A DNA stretch of 64,000 bases, from positions 1-64,000 of the forward strand of contig JACRPC010000038.1 in NCBI GenBank assembly GCA_016214125.1, written 5' to 3'. Below are positions 17,530 to 25,891 of the stretch, one piece after another. The notes under the pieces were generated by a model, which searched no databases, had not been told where the DNA came from, and was given only the letters and a program-made list of their open reading frames with translations. Source of the stretch: Rhodospirillales bacterium. GTDB lineage: Bacteria; Pseudomonadota; Alphaproteobacteria; Rhodospirillales; WMHbin7. How positions within the stretch are numbered: position 1 is the stretch's first letter; every line of letters starts with the position of its first letter. The translations under genes and the position numbers were made by a program.

Positions 17530-18227
17530 GGCGCGGACTTTGCCGTCGGCGCGTCGGGTGGCGGCGGCAGCGGCTGGCCGGTGAAGGGATCGATCCGATC
17601 TTCGAACAGTTTCTTGCGGAAATTGCTGGGAAGAAATATGGCAAGAGGAATCCTCGGATCCGGCCCGTCACGGCTCAAAATAACGGTGTAGGTTGGGGAG
17701 TAGGATCGCCAATCATCAAAGGTCGCGATGTTGGAATAATCGTGACAAAATTGGCTCCATCTATCTCGATTTGTCTGGGGGTCCTTCGATATTTTATTTA
17801 GTTCCTTCACATCCTCGCCGGTTTGTTGGAGCATTTCTTCAAGGAAGCCGTAATAGACAAACGCCGGCGCCACGAAATGATTGCCTTCGAAGCGAAGGAA
17901 ATAGCCGATCGGCCAGAGTTTTCGCGGCCATTGGGCCAGGAGCGCCCGCGCTTCTGGCGTCAGCCGAACCCCTGGACTCATGTAACCATAGCTGCCATCT
18001 CCCCCGTACAAACAGGGCGCCCCGAAACGCATTTCCGTGCCAAGACGCTGGTAAATGTTCCATCTTTCCCACGTCCAGATAATTAGATAGAGGATGGAAG
18101 CGACGCACACCAACCAGAGCAGGCTGGTCAAACAACCTCCCCCAAACGGCAACAGGATCTTTAGGCAACGCTCGATCACCCTCTGCCAGACTGTGACCGG
18201 CACCGGCCCCATTTCTCCTTCCTTCAT
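17526..18227 (-). CDS. Single-pass membrane protein, candidate immunity protein (copy 1)
   Basis: 233 residues with a hydrophobic segment at about 27-52 and a presumed extracytoplasmic C-terminal domain. The paralogue at 16616-17290 shares WPRKLWPIGYFLRFEG, AFVYYGFLEEMLQQTGED and the KLFEDRIDPFTGQPLPPPP tail. It directly follows the 700-residue modular protein with a 4-base overlap. That is the position an immunity gene takes behind its toxin, which is why I suggest that role. No named family is recognised. Confidence 0.7.
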   Translation of the reverse strand: MKEGEMGPVPVTVWQRVIERCLKILLPFGGGCLTSLLWLVCVASILYLIIWTWERWNIYQRLGTEMRFGAPCLYGGDGSYGYMSPGVRLTPEARALLAQWPRKLWPIGYFLRFEGNHFVAPAFVYYGFLEEMLQQTGEDVKELNKISKDPQTNRDRWSQFCHDYSNIATFDDWRSYSPTYTVILSRDGPDPRIPLAIFLPSNFRKKLFEDRIDPFTGQPLPPPPDAPTAKSAP

Positions 18228-20326
18228 GGCACCATCGGCAGGCCTTCGCCCCTGCCCGACTCCTTAAAAAGGTCCTCGACTTTAATGCGCAGGTGAAATG
18301 GCTCGGTCCAGGGGGCGGACCGTATATCAAAGGGCGCGGCGCCTCCGGATTTTTCGAACCGATCGATCTCCTCGCGCGTCATGGCTTTGCCGCCAAACTG
18401 GGTTGGAACCAGCGGCACCTTGTCCTTGATCCAATTGGCGAGCCCATCCCCATTCTTGTTGAAATCGTATCGATCGTTCATGTGTTTGGTAAGTGTGGCG
18501 GAGATATTGATGTTGCCGTCCGACGTTCTGGTGAGCGTGACCTCTCCTTCGACGGAAACGTTCACCGTCCCCACGGCCCAGTAATCCTTGCTTGTCGGAT
18601 CGCTGCCGAGGCCATTTCTTACTCCTTCGATCTTGACGGTGCGGCTTGGTTCGTCGCTGGCCACAAACTCGGCGATCTGCTTTCCAAGCACATGCTTTGG
18701 ATCGATCAACGCCTGTTCGAGATTGGCGTCGGCGTCCTTCGAGGCTTCGAGCGTGCCGGGATATTGGCGCGCCTGATCGGCGCCCACCTGAAGCGGTTTC
18801 CCCGATTTGTCGAGATAGTGTTCGAGCAGGTCGGCGGCGAATTCTAAGCCCAGCGCCCGGCCTTTTTCGGCGGTTTTCCGCAACGCCTCTTCCGTCGTCG
18901 GTTCCGACATCGGCGTTGGGATGTTGGGATCGTTGATGGCGCCGGCACCGCCCACGGGCGGCATGAGGTGATCGGGATCGACGCCCAGGAGTTGGCGGGT
19001 GGGCGGACGCTCGGGCTTTGCCCCCTCGGCTTCGGGTTTGGGTTCGCCCCCCGCGCCCGGAGTCTGGCCGGAAGATTGGCCCGGTTGCGGCGCTTGGCCT
19101 TCGGGCGCGGTCGGCTGGTCGCTTTCGGCCGCGCTCGCCAGGAATTGAAGGGGGCCTGCGCCACCATCGGTTCGGCCATCGGGATAACGGCTCCTCACCC
19201 ACACCATCCGCCCGTTGCGGAAAACCAACCGGACGTCAGGGTCCCGATAGTAGGGCGGGGTTTGGTACCACGGGATTTCTTCTTCGATGGGCTCGCCAAG
19301 CAACCCAAAGGATGTGCGGCCTCCTCTCGAGCCCAAGGGGACATCAAGCATCACCGCTGCCTCGGGATCGACGGGATCGGCGTCCTTGGTCTTGACCTCA
19401 CCCTGGCTCTCGCCCGCGTTCTCGGTCTCGCCCTCGCCGATCTCGCCCGCGTCGTCGGGGCGGGCGGAAGGCGGATCGGCTTCGTCGTCGGGGGTGGGCG
19501 GCAAACGGCCCGCCCAGGCGCGCAGATCGTAAAGCAGCGTTCCCTCGCCCGCAGGCCAGATTTCTTCGGGCGCGTCTTGCTGGCGGATCGCCAGCGGCCC
19601 GATGGAGGGTATCGCCCCGCCGGCGAAGGTGGCGGCCAAATCCTCGGGCAGGCGATCGAGAATGCTCCAGGCCAGGCGGTGCGCCCGGCCGCGATCGCGT
19701 TGGCCCAGGCGAGCCAGGAGATCGTGATATTGCGCGATCGCCGGGGCGCCATCCTGTTCGATATGGCGCTGGGCGAAGGATGGGAAATCGCCGTCATTTC
19801 CCAGACCCAGCAGATGATCGGTAAGCCGGCTGTTGATGCGCGCGCTTTCGAAATCAAGTTCGGGCGCTGGGGGCAGCTTGAGGGCCGGGCGGCCGAAGCG
19901 GATCAGCCCCGGCTTGTCCAGGCCCAGCCTTTGGTGATGATCGTCGATTTCGTCGGGCGTGGGGGCCGGGAAACCTTGCAGCAACCCGCCCACCTTGCCG
20001 TGCAGGGCCTTCAAGGTGGGGCCTTTGGGCAGAATCAGCCCGTCGACATCGAGCCCGTGATCGGTCTGGAATTCGCGCAAGCCCTGATCGGCCCGGCTGC
20101 CCCAATAGCCGGTCGGGCCATCGGTGCGGTCGAGATCGAAATAGCCGGCATTGCCCAACAGCGATTCCACCTTGATGGTGTCGTCGCGGCGATTGCGGCC
20201 CTCCATTCCCACCGGTTCGAACAAGGTGAACCAATCCCGGTTCTGAAAGACATTGGGCCCGAAATCGAAATCCGAGCCTTGCGCATCAATCCTATCGCTT
20301 TCGTCCTCGAAGGTGAAGAGTGCCAT
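18224..20326 (-). CDS. Large modular protein with peptidoglycan-binding-like N-terminus; candidate toxin/effector
   Basis: About 700 residues with no signal peptide. Residues 40-110 (IKVESLLGNAGYFDLDRTDG through GLDVDGLILPKGPT) resemble a peptidoglycan-binding domain and match the product of 23516-25225 along about 200 residues. A long acidic Pro/Gly/Glu-rich linker follows (about 270-450, with AEGAKPERPPTRQLLGVDPD). The C-terminus has a strand-rich part ending in NDRYDFNKNGDG and then a GGKAMTREEIDRFEKSGG block that is duplicated in the next cassette. The shared N-terminus with differing C-termini is typical of delivered effectors; the activity is unknown. The ATG at 20326 is favoured over one 16 codons upstream because a promoter-like pair ends just before it. 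Confidence 0.65.
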   Translation of the reverse strand: MALFTFEDESDRIDAQGSDFDFGPNVFQNRDWFTLFEPVGMEGRNRRDDTIKVESLLGNAGYFDLDRTDGPTGYWGSRADQGLREFQTDHGLDVDGLILPKGPTLKALHGKVGGLLQGFPAPTPDEIDDHHQRLGLDKPGLIRFGRPALKLPPAPELDFESARINSRLTDHLLGLGNDGDFPSFAQRHIEQDGAPAIAQYHDLLARLGQRDRGRAHRLAWSILDRLPEDLAATFAGGAIPSIGPLAIRQQDAPEEIWPAGEGTLLYDLRAWAGRLPPTPDDEADPPSARPDDAGEIGEGETENAGESQGEVKTKDADPVDPEAAVMLDVPLGSRGGRTSFGLLGEPIEEEIPWYQTPPYYRDPDVRLVFRNGRMVWVRSRYPDGRTDGGAGPLQFLASAAESDQPTAPEGQAPQPGQSSGQTPGAGGEPKPEAEGAKPERPPTRQLLGVDPDHLMPPVGGAGAINDPNIPTPMSEPTTEEALRKTAEKGRALGLEFAADLLEHYLDKSGKPLQVGADQARQYPGTLEASKDADANLEQALIDPKHVLGKQIAEFVASDEPSRTVKIEGVRNGLGSDPTSKDYWAVGTVNVSVEGEVTLTRTSDGNINISATLTKHMNDRYDFNKNGDGLANWIKDKVPLVPTQFGGKAMTREEIDRFEKSGGAAPFDIRSAPWTEPFHLRIKVEDLFKESGRGEGLPMVP

Positions 20327-20360
20327 GGCGTTCTCATCGAATAAGGGAAATACCACCAGA

Positions 20361-20390
20361 CAAATAAGGAACAAACACGATACCTGTCAA
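20361..20390 (-). promoter_or_regulatory. Sigma-70-like promoter for the modular-protein operon
   Basis: On the minus strand a perfect TTGACA (20390-20385) is followed after 18 bases by TATTTG (20366-20361), about 35 bases before the ATG at 20326. The local AT-richness fits a promoter. The weak -10 is the main doubt. Confidence 0.4.
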
Positions 20391-20553
20391 GAAGATTTTT
20401 CACGCACCGAAAAATCAACGGGATTCGAAGGGGTTGGCGAAGGGGGCAAGCGTTCGGGGTTGCCGGGCAAGCCGGTGAGAGGCGCGACGGGCCGGCGACC
20501 AATTCTAGCCCAGAGGCGCGAAAGGCCGCGCTCCCCCCTTGACCAACGGCCTA

Positions 20554-20566
20554 ACTTGAATCAAGT
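20554..20566. promoter_or_regulatory. Inverted repeat ACTTGA-A-TCAAGT
   Basis: Perfect 6-base arms around a single central base, 29 bases upstream of the Rap1a-like gene start at 20595. It could be an operator or part of the promoter; a TTGACC lies at 20539-20544. No regulator can be named. Confidence 0.3.
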
Positions 20567-20594
20567 CTAAAGACAACGGTCAGGGAGGTTCGCC

Positions 20595-20978
20595 ATGCGC
20601 ATTCGATTGGCTTTCTTGGGCTTGCTCGCCGGTCTTGCCGGATTGACCCTATCGGCCCCCGCGCAAGCGGAATCCTTAGGTTGGCATTTGCGCAACGCCT
20701 GCGACTTGATGCCCGCCGTCTCGGAGGGCAAGACCCTTTCGCCCGAGGAATTCGGCTACGCCAACGAATGCCTGGGCTATTTCGAGGCGTTGATCGAATC
20801 GCAGGCCTATCTCAACGACCATGGCCGCAAGCCAATCTTCTGCTATCCGCCCAATGTGAGCGCCTATGAATCGGGCGTTGCTTTCGTCGATTGGGTGAAC
20901 GCCCAGCCGGTGTTGTTGAACGGCAAGGCGGTCAACGCCGCCCTCACCTACATGGCGCAGCGCCATCCGTGTAAGTAA
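20595..20978 (+). CDS. Secreted Rap1a/Tai-family protein, candidate immunity protein
   Basis: 127 residues: signal peptide (about 1-25, ending AQA-ES), then NACDLMPA, ANECLGYFEALIESQ, IFCYPPNVSAYESG and a C-terminal ALTYMAQRHPCK. The cysteine pattern and the order C...C.gy..g...C.P......hPC match the Rap1a/Tai group, periplasmic proteins that in Serratia neutralise type VI peptidoglycan amidases; many proteobacterial members have no known partner. GGGAGG precedes the ATG. It diverges from the 700-residue candidate effector, which supports but does not prove a defensive role. Confidence 0.7.
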   Translation: MRIRLAFLGLLAGLAGLTLSAPAQAESLGWHLRNACDLMPAVSEGKTLSPEEFGYANECLGYFEALIESQAYLNDHGRKPIFCYPPNVSAYESGVAFVDWVNAQPVLLNGKAVNAALTYMAQRHPCK

Positions 20979-20992
20979 AGAGCGGTTGAGAC

Positions 20993-22585
20993 TTAGGTAA
21001 GCGCTTCGCCCCTTGCGGCCTTGGTCACCAAGTCCAGGCTTTCGGCACGGCCGTAGAGGGCGAAGAAGCTGCCCAGACGCGGCCCCTGATCCTGGCCCAA
21101 GAGGATTTCGTAAAGCGCCTTGAACCAGGCCTTGAGGTCGGGGAAGGTTTGGGCGTGCGCCTTGCCGGTTTCGTAGACGGCGTTTTGCAAGGCTTCGGCA
21201 TCGGCCTGGGCGGGTAGCGCCGCCAGGCGCTGGGCCAGATCGGCCAGCGCCTTGGCCTCGTCGGCATTGGCCGGACGATAGATTTTCGCCGGCTTGACGA
21301 AATCCTCGTAGTAGGCGATCGCGAATCCCACCAGCCGATCCAAGAGCGGATGGGTTTCCGGGCCAGCGTCGGGTTTGTAACGGCGGATGAAATGCCAGAC
21401 CTTGGCGCGGTCTTCGGCGTGCGCCACCGACACCAGATTGAGCAGAAGGGCAAAGCCGATCGGCGTGTCCTCGGCCGGCGGCTGGCCGGCATGGATGTGC
21501 CAGACCGGGCTGGCCAGTTGCTCGGCCTCGCTTTGCGCCGGGTATTTGGCCAGCGCCGTCACGTAATCGTCGACGCAGCGCGGGATGACATCGAAGAACA
21601 GCCGCTTGGCGCGCTTGGGCGATTGGAACATGTACCAGGCCAGGCTTTCCGGCGGCGCGTATTTGAGCCAATCCTCGACCGCCAGCCCGTTGCCCTTCGA
21701 TTTCGAGATTTTCTGCCCCTGATCGTCGAGGAACAGCTCGTAGGTGAGGTTCTGCGGCGGGCGGCCGCCCAGCGCCTTGCAGATGCGCCCCGACAATTCG
21801 ACCGAGGGGATCAGGTCCTTGCCGCTCATCTCGTAATCGACCGCCAGCGCGTACCAGCGCATCGCCCAATCGGCCTTCCATTGCAGCTTGCAGCGCCCGC
21901 CGGTGACCGGCACCTCGACCAGGCTTCCATCCTCGTCTTGATAGACGATGGTGCCGGCGTCGACTTTGCGTTCGACCACCGGCACCTGCAACACCCGGCC
22001 GGTCTTGGCGCACAGAGGCAGGAAGGGGCTGTAGGTGGCGCGCCGCTCCGGCCCCAAGGTGGGCAGGATGACCTCGATCACCGCGTCGTAGCGCTCGAGG
22101 ATGCGCAGGGCCGCCTGGTCGAACCGGCCCGACTTGTACCACTCGGTGGCGCTTTGGAATTCGTAGTCGAAGCCAAAGGAATCGAGAAAGGCCCGCAGGC
22201 GCGCGTTGTTGTGGGCGCCGAAGCTTTCGTGGGTGCCGAAGGGATCGGGGATGGCGGTGAGCGGCTTGCCCAGATGCGGGCGGATCATCTCCGGATTGGG
22301 GACGTTGTCGGGCACCTTGCGCAGCCCGTCCATGTCGTCGGAGAAGGCGAAGAGCCGGGTGGGAATCCCCGGCGCCAGAAGCTGGAAAGCCCGGCGCACC
22401 ATGGTGGTGCGCGCCACCTCGCCGAAAGTGCCGATATGCGGCAGGCCCGACGGCCCATAGCCGGTTTCGAACAGCGCGTAGCCCTTGGCCGGAATCTCGC
22501 CCTTGAGGCGCTCGTCCAACAGCTTGACCGCCTCCTGGAACGGCCAGCCGCTGGAGGCGCGGGCAAGGGCAATGCGATCCGACAT
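20993..22585 (-). CDS. lysS: Class I lysyl-tRNA synthetase
   Basis: 530 residues of the archaeal-type class I LysRS, which replaces the class II enzyme in most alphaproteobacteria. Motifs: HIGH as [15 protein letters not shown] as KISKSKGN, and [12 protein letters not shown] typical of this family. It charges tRNA-Lys. The ATG at 22585 is the standard start. It lies inside the candidate effector region but is an ordinary housekeeping gene; its 3' end is 14 bases from the Rap1a-like gene stop, tail to tail. Confidence 0.96.
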   Translation of the reverse strand: MSDRIALARASSGWPFQEAVKLLDERLKGEIPAKGYALFETGYGPSGLPHIGTFGEVARTTMVRRAFQLLAPGIPTRLFAFSDDMDGLRKVPDNVPNPEMIRPHLGKPLTAIPDPFGTHESFGAHNNARLRAFLDSFGFDYEFQSATEWYKSGRFDQAALRILERYDAVIEVILPTLGPERRATYSPFLPLCAKTGRVLQVPVVERKVDAGTIVYQDEDGSLVEVPVTGGRCKLQWKADWAMRWYALAVDYEMSGKDLIPSVELSGRICKALGGRPPQNLTYELFLDDQGQKISKSKGNGLAVEDWLKYAPPESLAWYMFQSPKRAKRLFFDVIPRCVDDYVTALAKYPAQSEAEQLASPVWHIHAGQPPAEDTPIGFALLLNLVSVAHAEDRAKVWHFIRRYKPDAGPETHPLLDRLVGFAIAYYEDFVKPAKIYRPANADEAKALADLAQRLAALPAQADAEALQNAVYETGKAHAQTFPDLKAWFKALYEILLGQDQGPRLGSFFALYGRAESLDLVTKAARGEALT

Positions 22586-22732
22586 GGGTAATCCAATAAA
22601 TGCGAACGAACGGTCACTCGTTGATAGGGCCAGGACCGCGCCCCGTCAACGTCCCCCTGTGATCGGGGTCACTGTGTCGGACCGCCCGGCGTTCGAAGAT
22701 GGCGTCCAGCGAGGGAAGCGGAGGGGACGGTC

Positions 22733-23164
22733 ATGGCGCGGCTGGATTGGGACGACACCTTCTCGGTGGGGGCGGCGATGATCGATCAGGATCACCGCCG
22801 GCTGTTGGGCGAACTCAACCGCTTGGCCGAAACGGTCGATCGCGGCGACACCAAGGGCGCCCGCGACGGCTTCGATTCCCTCTTCGAGGCGATCTTGCGC
22901 CATTTCGAGCGCGAGGAGCGATTCCTGCTGGCCCACCGCTATCCGGACGTCGAGACCCACCACCGCACCCATGCCTTCAAGGCCGAGCAGATCCTGACGG
23001 CGCGCGACCTGTGCGCCGCCCGCCTTGCCCATGGCGAAGGCCAAGAGGTGGTCGATTATCTGGTCGAATGGTTGGAGCGGCACATCCGGGTCGAGGACAT
23101 GGAATATGCCCGCTTCCTCGCCCGTCTGCCGCCCGCCTCGGCCCGGCCGGCATTGGCGAATTGA
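22733..23164 (+). CDS. Bacteriohemerythrin
   Basis: A 143-residue four-helix O2-binding protein with a di-iron centre. All expected ligands are visible: IDQDHRRL (His), HFEREERFL (His and Glu), DVETHHRTH (His pair) and ERHIRVEDMEY (His and Asp). Single-domain proteins of this kind are common in magnetospirilla and other microaerobes and may deliver or sense oxygen. The ATG follows GGGGACGGTC, an acceptable ribosome-binding site. It is monocistronic. Confidence 0.92.
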   Translation: MARLDWDDTFSVGAAMIDQDHRRLLGELNRLAETVDRGDTKGARDGFDSLFEAILRHFEREERFLLAHRYPDVETHHRTHAFKAEQILTARDLCAARLAHGEGQEVVDYLVEWLERHIRVEDMEYARFLARLPPASARPALAN

Positions 23165-23515
23165 GAGCGGAAGCTGGGCCTGGGACTGGGACTGGGCCTA
23201 GGTCCCGGTCAGGGCGCCTTCCTTTCTTTGCCCAGCCAAAACACCCTGAGGGCCGGGCAAAATTGGCACGTTCGTTCCGCCAAGTAGAACATTCGACAAG
23301 ACTACAGAGCAAATTCCCTTTTTCTTCGCCTTGGTGATATGATGTTCTTTTCGTTATCCCGCCAAGCGCCCTCATAACCCAATAATATCGATTATTCATA
23401 CCCTGTTCCGCCCCGCCATGGGCGGCTCCTAAATATGATATTTTTCCTTGACCGCGCCCCGGGGCCATGGCCTCGTTATGCTCTCTTTCCCTTTTCACGA
23501 GCTTAGGAGATTTGT
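23165..23515. other. 351-base intergenic stretch without a gene
   Basis: The first 60 bases carry a short run of CTGGGA repeats and a GGGAC...GTCCC hairpin (23188-23206) that could end the hemerythrin transcript. From about 23300 the DNA is AT-richer and contains the perfect inverted repeat AATAAT-ATCG-ATTATT (23381-23396). A good ribosome-binding site, AGGAG, precedes the ATG at 23516. I see no coding frame. Confidence 0.5.
23381..23396. promoter_or_regulatory. Inverted repeat AATAAT-ATCG-ATTATT
   Basis: Perfect 6-base arms around 4 bases, in the AT-rich leader about 120 bases before the lysozyme-like effector gene. A candidate operator; no known regulator consensus is matched. Confidence 0.3.
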
Positions 23516-25225
23516 ATGAGCAACGAGAACGACGGGGGCTGGGGCTCCTTCGATTGGATGTCCGGCGCCGAATCCGGTGGCGGTTCTGCGCCCGCCTTCG
23601 GCTGGCAGGGCGGTCCGGGCGGCGGCTGGGATGACCGCCAAAGCCGGATGGACGCCCTGTTCGGCGGGTCTGACTGGAACACCGATTTCTTCGATTTCCT
23701 CGATCCGGTGGGCCCCGATCAACCGAACCGGCGCGAGGATGTGATCAAGCTGGAAAGCCTGTTGGGCAATTCCGGCCATTACGATGTCAGCCGCACCGAC
23801 GGCCCCACCGGCTGGTGGGGCACGCCCTTGGAAGACGGCCTCAAGGACTATCAGAAGGAGAAGGGCCTGGAGGTGGACGGGCTGGTGCTTCCCAAGGGCC
23901 CGACCCTGGCCAGCCTCAAGGGCGATCTTGCCTCCAAGATGGGCGGCTTTCGCGCCCCCAGCGCCGCCGAAGTCGACCGCCATCACACCAACAACCGGCT
24001 GGGCGAGGGCGGGCTGTTGGTCGATCGGCCGCCGCCGCTGAAGTTCCACCCGGCACCAAATCTGCCGGAGCTGGAGGACGATGCTTTCGCCGCCAACCGC
24101 CGTTCTGCCGCCAATCTGGCCCAGATCGGCGATCCGGGCGATTTTCCCAATCTGGCCAAATTGGCGGTGGGTGATTACGGCGAGCAGGCGATCGCCGAAC
24201 TGCGCGATCTGGTGGGGCGGATCGGCGAAATCAATCCCACGATCGCCGATGCCTATGGCCGCGCCATCAAGAACGCGCTCGAGCCCGAACAGCGCGCAGC
24301 CTTTCTGGGCGGGCCCGAGCGACCCGATCCGCCCTTGGGCGTCTTGAAAACCGAGGCCGAGGCGCGGCTGGGTTCCTTCCCCAGCCTCGACGACGCCCGC
24401 CGGGCGCTGGCCGAGCAAATCGGCGGAGGGGAGGGATATCCGGACGAGGACGACACCCCTACTCCCGAAACCGTCGCCGAGGCCAATGGCCGCCACACCG
24501 ACGACACCGGTCCAATCGGTGATGCCGGCGCCGATGAGGCGCTTTTGACGCTCGACGACGCCGACGGCGAGAACGATGCCGATGGCGAGGACGGCAACCC
24601 TGCACCGTTGCGCATGGCCGCACAGCGCGGGGACAAACCATCCCAGGTACCCGCGAAACCTGGCGATGATTCGCCCATCCACCCCGAATTCCGCGAGAAA
24701 TTGCATCGCCATGAATCCGAAGGGAAGCCGAACCAGGGCTACGAGGCCAAGAATGGCGATGCCTTGGGGCGTTATCAAATGACACCGCCGGCGCTCAAGG
24801 ATGCCGGCTATATGGACGCCAAGGGGAAGTGGACCGGTAAGGACGGCATCAAGTCGGAACAGGATTTCTTGAAGAACCCTTCCATTCAAGAAAAGGCCCT
24901 GACCGAGTTCATGACCAAGGTGGAGGGGTATGTTAGAACTTCCAGCCTCAACTCAAAAGAAGGAAAGGAGATCGATGGCATTCGAAATAAATTCGAGGTC
25001 ACCGAAAACGGCATTATGGCGGCCGCACACCGCCGAGGTGCCAGTGCCACTGACGCCTATTTCCAACATCAAGAGAGGAATGGCTGGAAAAGCCAGTTCG
25101 AAAAAATTGATCCCGAATTAGCACGCAAGGCCGACCCCAAACATGACGGCCACCAGGCCAAGCAGGTCTTCATGTCGATCGAAACGCGGCTGCGCCAATT
25201 CGCCGACGTTCCCTATCGCCGATGA
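23516..25225 (+). CDS. Modular protein: peptidoglycan-binding-like N-terminus and lysozyme/transglycosylase-like C-terminus
   Basis: 569 residues, no signal peptide, Gly/Ser-rich first 45 residues. Residues about 75-130 (VIKLESLLGNSGHYDVSRTD to VDGLVLPKGPT) and the following helical region to about 270 match the N-terminus of the 700-residue protein at 18224-20326. An acidic linker follows (about 310-365), then a lysozyme-like domain (about 385-560): RHESEGKP supplies a candidate catalytic Glu and ALGRYQMTPPAL is the substrate-groove motif seen in transglycosylases. Such a protein would cleave glycan strands, but it needs an export route; a secretion-system effector is the simplest explanation. 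Other possibilities are a phage-derived or spore-like hydrolase. Confidence 0.7.
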   Translation: MSNENDGGWGSFDWMSGAESGGGSAPAFGWQGGPGGGWDDRQSRMDALFGGSDWNTDFFDFLDPVGPDQPNRREDVIKLESLLGNSGHYDVSRTDGPTGWWGTPLEDGLKDYQKEKGLEVDGLVLPKGPTLASLKGDLASKMGGFRAPSAAEVDRHHTNNRLGEGGLLVDRPPPLKFHPAPNLPELEDDAFAANRRSAANLAQIGDPGDFPNLAKLAVGDYGEQAIAELRDLVGRIGEINPTIADAYGRAIKNALEPEQRAAFLGGPERPDPPLGVLKTEAEARLGSFPSLDDARRALAEQIGGGEGYPDEDDTPTPETVAEANGRHTDDTGPIGDAGADEALLTLDDADGENDADGEDGNPAPLRMAAQRGDKPSQVPAKPGDDSPIHPEFREKLHRHESEGKPNQGYEAKNGDALGRYQMTPPALKDAGYMDAKGKWTGKDGIKSEQDFLKNPSIQEKALTEFMTKVEGYVRTSSLNSKEGKEIDGIRNKFEVTENGIMAAAHRRGASATDAYFQHQERNGWKSQFEKIDPELARKADPKHDGHQAKQVFMSIETRLRQFADVPYRR

Positions 25226-25249
25226 AGGGTATAGCGCCGAACCAAATCG

Positions 25250-25282
25250 CACCCGGGCCGGTGAAACTCACCGGTCCGGGTG
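25250..25282. terminator. Strong hairpin between convergent genes
   Basis: CACCCGG-G-CCGGTG pairs with CACCGG-T-CCGGGTG around a 5-base loop, giving a near-perfect stem. It lies 25 bases after the stop of the lysozyme-like gene and overlaps the last codons of the converging secreted-protein gene. There is no T-run, so its termination strength is uncertain. Confidence 0.5.
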
Positions 25283-25795
25283 TGAACGACCGTACCATCG
25301 GAATCGCGCGCTTGGCTGGCGAACCAAAACCTCGAAAACTTCTAACCGATTAATGAAATATCGAACCTCGCTCGGCAAATTTCGGAATGACTTTCGATCC
25401 GAAAAAACAATCTGCATTCCTTCCTCGATATCTATCGCAGCATGAATCGCGCCATTTTCCCAATCAATCAATATCACCGAGAAAAACTCCGGCCGAAAGG
25501 CGTCGATCCATCGTGAGCCTCGAAGTATTATGAAGGGGCTGCTGAGTTCAACATGGGCGATGCTCAAGTCGAATTTATTGAATTTTTCGTAATGTTCCCC
25601 GGTCAGCTTCTTGAGCGTCTCGGCCACATAGGGATCGTCGAGAATGGCACGGTGATTGTTGGTGCCGGCATATTGGGTCAAATGCGCCAGCTTGCCCCTT
25701 GTCTTGAAGTCGATGATCTCCGCCCCGGCCGGCAGCGAAAGCAAGGCCGTCGCTCCCAGCGCCGCCGCCACCGCCCAAACCCCGATCCGCCCCAT
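25268..25795 (-). CDS. Secreted protein of unknown function, converging on the lysozyme-like gene
   Basis: 175 residues with a clear signal peptide (about 1-25, LLSLPAGA-EI). The mature part is mixed alpha/beta, with blocks such as HVELSSPFIILRGSRW and FFSVILIDWENGAIHAAID, and no recognised family. The start ATG follows GTGGAGG. It faces the cell-wall-hydrolase-like gene tail to tail across a shared hairpin. A periplasmic inhibitor or immunity protein is possible, but convergent orientation is not the usual layout for such pairs. Confidence 0.65.
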   Translation of the reverse strand: MGRIGVWAVAAALGATALLSLPAGAEIIDFKTRGKLAHLTQYAGTNNHRAILDDPYVAETLKKLTGEHYEKFNKFDLSIAHVELSSPFIILRGSRWIDAFRPEFFSVILIDWENGAIHAAIDIEEGMQIVFSDRKSFRNLPSEVRYFINRLEVFEVLVRQPSARFRWYGRSHPDR

Positions 25796-25891
25796 CGAAG
25801 CCTCCACAACCCATGCGCGATTGCGCCAGCTTATCGCGGGCGGTGAAATCTGTCGAGTTCGGGGCAACAAGACCAGAGGGGAACCGGCCCG

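Noticed and set aside
23263-23279. Sigma-54-like TTGGCACG-N4-TTCCG
   Set aside because: The -12 element lacks the required GC (TTCC instead of TTGC) and it is about 240 bases from the next start.
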